Source of the DNA: Streptomyces sp. A0642
GTDB taxonomy: Bacteria > Actinomycetota > Actinomycetes > Streptomycetales > Streptomycetaceae
Length of the DNA stretch: 64,000 nt
Reading direction: 5' to 3'
NCBI RefSeq assembly: GCF_004795105.1
Contig: NZ_SSBL01000010.1
Coordinates: forward strand, 62,001 to 126,000
Shown: in pieces, positions 59,768 through 64,000 of the stretch
How the letters are laid out: every line of letters begins with the position of its first letter
Numbering within the stretch: position 1 is the stretch's first letter
The notes under the pieces: model-generated
The model's input: only the letters and a program-made list of their open reading frames with translations
Told to the model about the DNA's origin: nothing
Database searches by the model: none
Made by a program: the position numbers and the translations under genes

Positions 59768-61315
59768 CTAGTCGAGATAGTCGCGCAGGACCTGCGAGCG
59801 CGACGGGTGGCGCAGCTTCGACATCGTCTTGGACTCGATCTGACGGATGCGCTCGCGCGTCACGCCGTAGACCTTGCCGATCTCGTCCAGCGTCTTCGGC
59901 TGCCCGTCGGTGAGACCGAAGCGCATGGAGACCACGCCCGCCTCACGCTCGGACAGAGTGTCGAGGACCGAGTGCAGCTGCTCCTGGAGGAGCGTGAAGC
60001 TGACCGCGTCCGCCGGGACGACGGCCTCGGAGTCCTCGATCAGGTCACCGAACTCGCTGTCCCCGTCCTCACCCAGCGGGGTGTGGAGGGAGATGGGCTC
60101 GCGGCCGTACTTCTGGACCTCGATGACCTTCTCGGGGGTCATGTCGAGTTCCTTGGCCAGTTCCTCCGGGGTGGGCTCACGGCCCAGGTCCTGGAGCATC
60201 TGGCGCTGCACGCGCGCGAGCTTGTTGATGACCTCGACCATGTGCACCGGGATACGGATGGTGCGGGCCTGGTCGGCCATGGCGCGGGTGATCGCCTGCC
60301 GGATCCACCAGGTGGCGTACGTGGAGAACTTGTAGCCCTTGGTGTAGTCGAACTTCTCGACGGCACGGATCAGGCCGAGGTTGCCCTCCTGGATCAGGTC
60401 CAGGAAGAGCATGCCGCGACCGGTGTAGCGCTTCGCCAGCGAGACCACGAGACGGAGGTTGGCCTCCAGCAGGTGGTTCTTGGCGCGGCGGCCGTCCTCG
60501 GCGATGATCTCCAGCTCGCGCTTGAGCTTGGGAGCGAGCTTGTCGGCGTTCGCCAGCTTGTCCTCGGCGAACAGACCCGCCTCGATGCGCTTGGCGAGCT
60601 CGACCTCCTGCTCGGCGTTGAGGAGCGGGACCTTGCCGATCTGCTTCAGGTAGTCCTTGACCGGGTCGGCCGTGGCGCCGGCGACGGCGACCTGCTGAGC
60701 AGGTGCGTCGTCCTCGTCGTCGTCGGAGAGGACGAAGCCCTTGTTCTCGCCCTCGCCCTCCTCTTCCTCACCCTTGGCGGCCTTGACTTCCTCGGCCGCG
60801 TCGTCGCCGTCGAGGATCTCGTCGTCCTGCTTGCCGGCCTTCTTGGACGCGGTCTTCTTCGCCGCCGTCTTCTTCACGGCGGTCTTCTTGGCAGCCGTCT
60901 TCTTGGCTGCCGCCTTCTTCGCAGGTGCGGCCACGGCGGCGTCGTCGGCCACCGCGTCCACGGTCTCGGCCGACGGGGCGGCCGCCGCGACGGTCCGCGT
61001 CACGGTCGGCTTGGCCGCGACGGTCTTGGTGGCGGTGCGCTTGACCGGGCTCTTCGCTGCGACGCTGCTCTTGCGGGCGCGCTTCGACGGCTCCGCGGCA
61101 CTGACCATCAGCGTCACACCCTCTTCCTCGAGGATCTGGTTGAGGCTGCGCAGAACGTTCTTCCACTGGGTTGGCGGAATCTGGTCAGCCTCGAAGGCCC
61201 GACGCACGTCATCGCCGGCGATCTGCCCATCAGCCTTTCCCCGCTCGATGAGCGCCATGACAGATTCGGACTCGGCGATCTCCGGCGGGAGCGTACGGGA
61301 TGTGCTGGCCGACAC
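59768..61315 (-). CDS. hrdB: Principal RNA polymerase sigma factor HrdB
   Basis: Essential group 1 sigma-70 factor, 515 residues. N-terminal region 1.1 (ESVMALIERGKADGQIAGDDV), then a Lys/Ala-rich linker with repeated KKTA units (about 130-160) and an acidic stretch (about 165-205). Regions 1.2-2.4 (DPVKDYLKQIG; LRLVVSLAKRYTGRGMLFLD; FSTYATWWIRQAITRA), 3 and 4.2 (TLDEIGKVYGVTRERIRQIE). It recognises most housekeeping promoters. The GTG at 61315 (MSASTSRTLPPEIAES) matches the S. coelicolor protein start and has a GAGAGG site; a TTG two codons earlier is less likely. Confidence 0.97.
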   Translation of the reverse strand: MSASTSRTLPPEIAESESVMALIERGKADGQIAGDDVRRAFEADQIPPTQWKNVLRSLNQILEEEGVTLMVSAAEPSKRARKSSVAAKSPVKRTATKTVAAKPTVTRTVAAAAPSAETVDAVADDAAVAAPAKKAAAKKTAAKKTAVKKTAAKKTASKKAGKQDDEILDGDDAAEEVKAAKGEEEEGEGENKGFVLSDDDEDDAPAQQVAVAGATADPVKDYLKQIGKVPLLNAEQEVELAKRIEAGLFAEDKLANADKLAPKLKRELEIIAEDGRRAKNHLLEANLRLVVSLAKRYTGRGMLFLDLIQEGNLGLIRAVEKFDYTKGYKFSTYATWWIRQAITRAMADQARTIRIPVHMVEVINKLARVQRQMLQDLGREPTPEELAKELDMTPEKVIEVQKYGREPISLHTPLGEDGDSEFGDLIEDSEAVVPADAVSFTLLQEQLHSVLDTLSEREAGVVSMRFGLTDGQPKTLDEIGKVYGVTRERIRQIESKTMSKLRHPSRSQVLRDYLD

Positions 61316-61623
61316 GAACAACCTCTCGGAACGATGGAAACGGCTTCCGGCCCGGCCCTGAGAGGGCTGGAACCGACGACCGTCGGGCTGGGAATGTACC
61401 GACGGCGCGGGCTACGCCTTAGAACTGCACAGCACACTGAACGGCTGCTGTATTCCTTCCGTGGCGGTCACCTCTTAAGTCATCGCGCTGTTTCGAGGAG
61501 TGTTACGCCCAATCCGCGTGGCCCGAGTCACACCCCGTTTGGTCACGAACGAGACAAGCGTGACATCTCTCCACAATTGTGCCGCCGGACCATGGGGGTC
61601 CGACGACACATGGCCCGTACACC
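61316..61623 (-). promoter_or_regulatory. hrdB promoter region
   Basis: 308 bp without a gene. On the minus strand GGAAT (61452-61456) is followed after 18 bp by GCT (61431-61433), one base from the GGAAT-N18-GTT consensus of the thiol-stress factor SigR, known to drive one hrdB promoter in S. coelicolor. No other promoter is assigned confidently. Confidence 0.45.
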
Positions 61624-61644
61624 CTGACCGCGCGCCGCGGTCAG
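61624..61644 (-). terminator. Hairpin over the whiH stop codon
   Basis: CTGACCGCG at 61624-61632 and CGCGGTCAG at 61636-61644 form a perfect 9-bp stem with a 3-nt loop that includes the whiH stop. Probable terminator. Confidence 0.6.
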
Positions 61645-62522
61645 TGCTCGCGCGGCGCCGGCACCACTCGCTCCACCTGCACCACGAGCAGCTGGCGCAT
61701 GGCCGTCTCCGCGCCCGCGGAGTCGCCGGTCGCAAGGGCGTCGACGATCCGGGCGTGGTGGCCGAGCGATGCCTCATTGGGCCGGTCGCAGCCGGTCACC
61801 GGGCCGCCGGAAACCTGAAGTGCGGCCGAAACGATGCCGGAGAGGTGCTCCAGCATGCGGTTGCCTGCGGCCTGGATGAGCAAGGAGTGGAACTCCGCGT
61901 CGGCGCGGGCGCAGGTGATCACGTCGCCCTGCCCGAGCGCGTGCCCCATGATCTCGACCATGTCCCCGAGCCGCTGCTGAAGATCGTCGCGCTTGTGACC
62001 GGCGGCCAGCCGGGCGGCCAGAGGTTCGATCGTCCACCGGAGCTCCGCCAGCTCGCGGCGCTGATCGTCACGCTGCGGGCCGAAAGCGCGCCATTCGATG
62101 ATGTCGGGGTCGAGCAGATTCCAGTCACTGACCGGCCGGACCCGGGTACCCACATTGGGGCGGGCGCTGACCAGGCCCTTGGCCTCCAGCACGCGCAGGG
62201 ATTCCCGGACGACGGTGCGGGAGACCTCGAATCGCTGGCCGATCTCCTCCGGAACGAGAGGCCGGTCGGCGCCGAGGTCACCTGAAACGATCATCTGACC
62301 GAGCTGCTGAACAAGTTGGCCGTGCAGGCCGCGGCCGCGGCTGGCCGAGCCGCGCCGGCCCACCCGGCCGAGTTCGGTATCGGGATCACCCCAGGACCGG
62401 GCGGCGGCACGTTCGCCGGCCGGCGCGTCCGCGTGGGGGTAACGGTCGAGTTCGCCCGGGCCGGCGAGGCCGGTGTCGGCAGCGCGGGCGGCGGTCATCA
62501 TGGCGTGCGCAAGGGTACTCAC
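61641..62522 (-). CDS. whiH: WhiH, GntR-family sporulation regulator
   Basis: Developmental regulator required for sporulation septation in Streptomyces aerial hyphae; 293 residues. An N-terminal extension of about 60 residues precedes the winged helix (about 62-128; RPLVPEEIGQRFEVSRTVVRESLRVLEAKG) and an FCD effector domain (about 140-275; DAEFHSLLIQAAGNRMLEHL, GHHARIVDALATGD). Identity rests on the sequence and on its position directly beside hrdB, as in S. coelicolor. The GTG at 62522 (MSTLAHAMMTAARAAD) has an AAAGGA site; ATGs at 62501 and 62498 are alternatives. A SigWhiG-like promoter lies upstream. Confidence 0.92.
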   Translation of the reverse strand: MSTLAHAMMTAARAADTGLAGPGELDRYPHADAPAGERAAARSWGDPDTELGRVGRRGSASRGRGLHGQLVQQLGQMIVSGDLGADRPLVPEEIGQRFEVSRTVVRESLRVLEAKGLVSARPNVGTRVRPVSDWNLLDPDIIEWRAFGPQRDDQRRELAELRWTIEPLAARLAAGHKRDDLQQRLGDMVEIMGHALGQGDVITCARADAEFHSLLIQAAGNRMLEHLSGIVSAALQVSGGPVTGCDRPNEASLGHHARIVDALATGDSAGAETAMRQLLVVQVERVVPAPREH

Positions 62523-62585
62523 GCATCCTTTTTCGGCGCGGCTCAGCCACCCCTTGAGGTCTTTGGTGAAAAGCACACGAAAGGG

Positions 62586-62611
62586 TGATCGGCACTCGCC
62601 TGCCAATTGAC
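62586..62611 (-). promoter_or_regulatory. SigWhiG-type promoter of whiH
   Basis: On the minus strand GTCAA (62607-62611) and GCCGATCA (62586-62593) lie 13 bp apart. The latter matches the FliA/WhiG -10 consensus GCCGATAA at seven of eight positions. whiH transcription depends on SigWhiG in S. coelicolor. The element is about 64 bp from the start codon. Confidence 0.7.
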
Positions 62612-62682
62612 GCCTTACTGGCGCAAATCAGGCATTTCTCATGGAGTTGTGGATCTTTATGGGTTCGAATTCCCTTCGGCGA

Positions 62683-64000
62683 TCACCAACGCACTCTGCC
62701 GCGAAGGCTCGTGAACAGATACGCGCAGACAAGGACGGACAACGACACGGTCAGCGCCGTTCCCACGGGATGTGCCACGACCCGCACCAGCGCCAGCACC
62801 CACCGGTCTGCCTCGTGCGGCCACCGCAGCCAGGACAGTTCCCTGAGCCGGCCCGGAAGTCCGCTCATCGACCGGGCGGTCGGAGCCTTCGGCATCGCCT
62901 GGATCAGCGGAACCATCAGCACCGGAACGGCGAGTACGGCCGCGACGCCCGCCGCCGTCACCCGGAAGATCCCGGCGGCCAGCAATCCGGCCCAGGCGCA
63001 GCCGACCACCAGGCCCGACCAACTCATGGCCAGCGGCACGGCGTTCGAAGGCACCCTGACCAAGTCACCCCCGTAGACGACGCGGAGGGACTCCGCCGAG
63101 GCCAGCACGACGAACAGCGCCAGGAACAGAGCGACGCCCGCCGACACGGCCAGCTTGGCGAGGAGCAGCCCGAGCCGCCGGGGAACGGTGCCGCGGCCGG
63201 CGGCGAGCGCGGGATAGCGGAACTCGTCGCCGAAGGAGAGGGCGCCGAGCAGTCCGGCTCCCAGGGCGGCGGGCGGCAAGGGCAGCAGCGAAGGCCAGGC
63301 GACCAGCACGTGCGGCAGCGGCGTACGGCCGTTGCGGGCGAGCAGGACGGACAGCACGGCGGAGGCGACGAGGGTGACGGCGATGATCAGAGTCGTGGTC
63401 CTGACGCCGAAGAGACGGCGCAGTTCATAGCGCACCGGACGCAGCGGCCCACGCGCCGGGCGCCGTCTGATGGGCGGCGGCAGCTGCGCCCCGCCGGAGT
63501 TCGCGGCCGGCCCGGAGGCGTCCTGGGCGTCCGCAGCGCCCCTTGCGGGGGAAGCGGCGCCGGTGTCCGCGGCATCACCGAGGAGGCCGTCGCCGGGGGC
63601 GCGGGAGGCTGGGCCCGTGTCCCCGACCTCGTCGGCGAGCTGATGAACCGGAATCCGATGGCGGAAAGCCGCGTCGCCGACCTCCGCACAGCTGCTGCCG
63701 TACACGGACAGCCGGCTGCTGCTCTCCTCGGCGACGACTTCGACGGAGCGCCGGGCTACGCGTGCCTCGCGGCTGACGACCGCGGCGAGGCGGGCGGCGT
63801 GCGGGGAGCGGACCGCGACGCGGGGACGCAGACGGGTGCGGGAGAAGTCCGCACCGTCCTGGTCGGCGACCAGACGGCCGGCGTGGATGGTCACCACACG
63901 GCCGGCCGACCGCGCGGCTTCCTTGGGGTCCTGGGTGGTGTAGAGGACCGTCCCGCCCCGGCCGGCATGGGACCTGAGCATTCCGTGCAGCCAGTCGGCC
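62683..64000 (-). CDS. ABC transporter, ATP-binding/permease fusion (5' end cut by window)
   Basis: Only the C-terminal part is inside the window and the frame is still open at 64000. It begins after the Walker B region (ADWLHGMLRSH, TVLYTTQDPKEA, the position of the switch region), then a linker rich in Ala/Gly (about residues 130-190), then a permease domain with about six spans (TTTLIIAVTLVASAVLSVLLA ... LTVSLSVLVCAYLF). Such fusions export drugs or lipids. It is 160 bp upstream of whiH on the same strand, a usual neighbour in Streptomyces. Confidence 0.85.
   Translation of the reverse strand, partial: ADWLHGMLRSHAGRGGTVLYTTQDPKEAARSAGRVVTIHAGRLVADQDGADFSRTRLRPRVAVRSPHAARLAAVVSREARVARRSVEVVAEESSSRLSVYGSSCAEVGDAAFRHRIPVHQLADEVGDTGPASRAPGDGLLGDAADTGAASPARGAADAQDASGPAANSGGAQLPPPIRRRPARGPLRPVRYELRRLFGVRTTTLIIAVTLVASAVLSVLLARNGRTPLPHVLVAWPSLLPLPPAALGAGLLGALSFGDEFRYPALAAGRGTVPRRLGLLLAKLAVSAGVALFLALFVVLASAESLRVVYGGDLVRVPSNAVPLAMSWSGLVVGCAWAGLLAAGIFRVTAAGVAAVLAVPVLMVPLIQAMPKAPTARSMSGLPGRLRELSWLRWPHEADRWVLALVRVVAHPVGTALTVSLSVLVCAYLFTSLRGRVRW

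Overview
The window is chromosomal DNA of a Streptomyces or very close relative. GC content is very high, GTG and TTG starts are common, and it carries Streptomyces core markers: cutRS, sepH, ptsH with a DasR-type site, the principal sigma factor gene hrdB and, beside it, the sporulation regulator whiH. No tRNA, rRNA, CRISPR array, phage or intact insertion sequence was seen. The window cuts a gene at each end (kdpE on the left, an ABC transporter on the right).

Layout. 1-9276: potassium uptake locus, all on the minus strand. Two micro-peptide genes (one of them kdpF) and kdpA-kdpB-kdpC end in a strong terminator; an orphan ABC ATPase gene follows, then kdpD-kdpE. 9277-13016: thioesterase-dut-DUF3710 operon, a DUF3093 gene, and a DUF4193/conserved protein pair. 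13422-18058: cutR-cutS, a small conserved gene, an inositol-phosphatase-type gene and ferrochelatase. 18258-25514: MFS transporter, lactone oxidase, a repeat-bearing membrane protein, sepH, a rhodanese and a VOC protein. 25515-26566: decayed DNA with an antiporter fragment, a small membrane-protein gene and an ABC-transporter tail. 26567-29628: four-gene cluster with a membrane-anchored aminopropyltransferase, DUF350, a DUF4247 lipoprotein and DUF2617. 29743-35205: tdk, a phosphodiesterase-like enzyme, DUF5998 and a large GNAT/acyl-CoA-synthetase fusion. 35340-37803: DasR site plus ptsH, a GntR regulator, and an M23 endopeptidase preceded by a c-di-AMP (ydaO-type) riboswitch. 38097-43590: two M16 peptidase genes and a gyrA/parC-type topoisomerase gene. 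43615-53225: carboxylate-themed region with a CobW GTPase, two divergent citrate synthase homologues (one carrying a DNA-binding domain), a LacI regulator, a CitA/CitB-type two-component system, and an acetate-type symporter with its DUF485 partner. 53324-55697: membrane protein, histidine kinase and LuxR-type regulator, translationally coupled. 55856-64000: gyrB/parE-type gene, DUF7455, a trypsin-like protease, hrdB, whiH and the end of an ABC transporter.

How the genes fit together. Potassium and turgor control (Kdp) and a c-di-AMP-controlled wall hydrolase share one second-messenger theme. cutRS, sepH, hrdB and whiH belong to envelope, cell-division and developmental control. The gyrA/parC-type and gyrB/parE-type genes lie about 12 kb apart and probably form one enzyme. 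The divergent citrate synthases, LacI regulator, CitAB-like system and symporter look like a locally regulated carboxylate module. The DUF350/aminopropyltransferase cluster, the HTH-citrate synthase with its AT-rich operator-like spacer, and the membrane protein with five DATxxLRxV repeats are the best candidates for undescribed biology.
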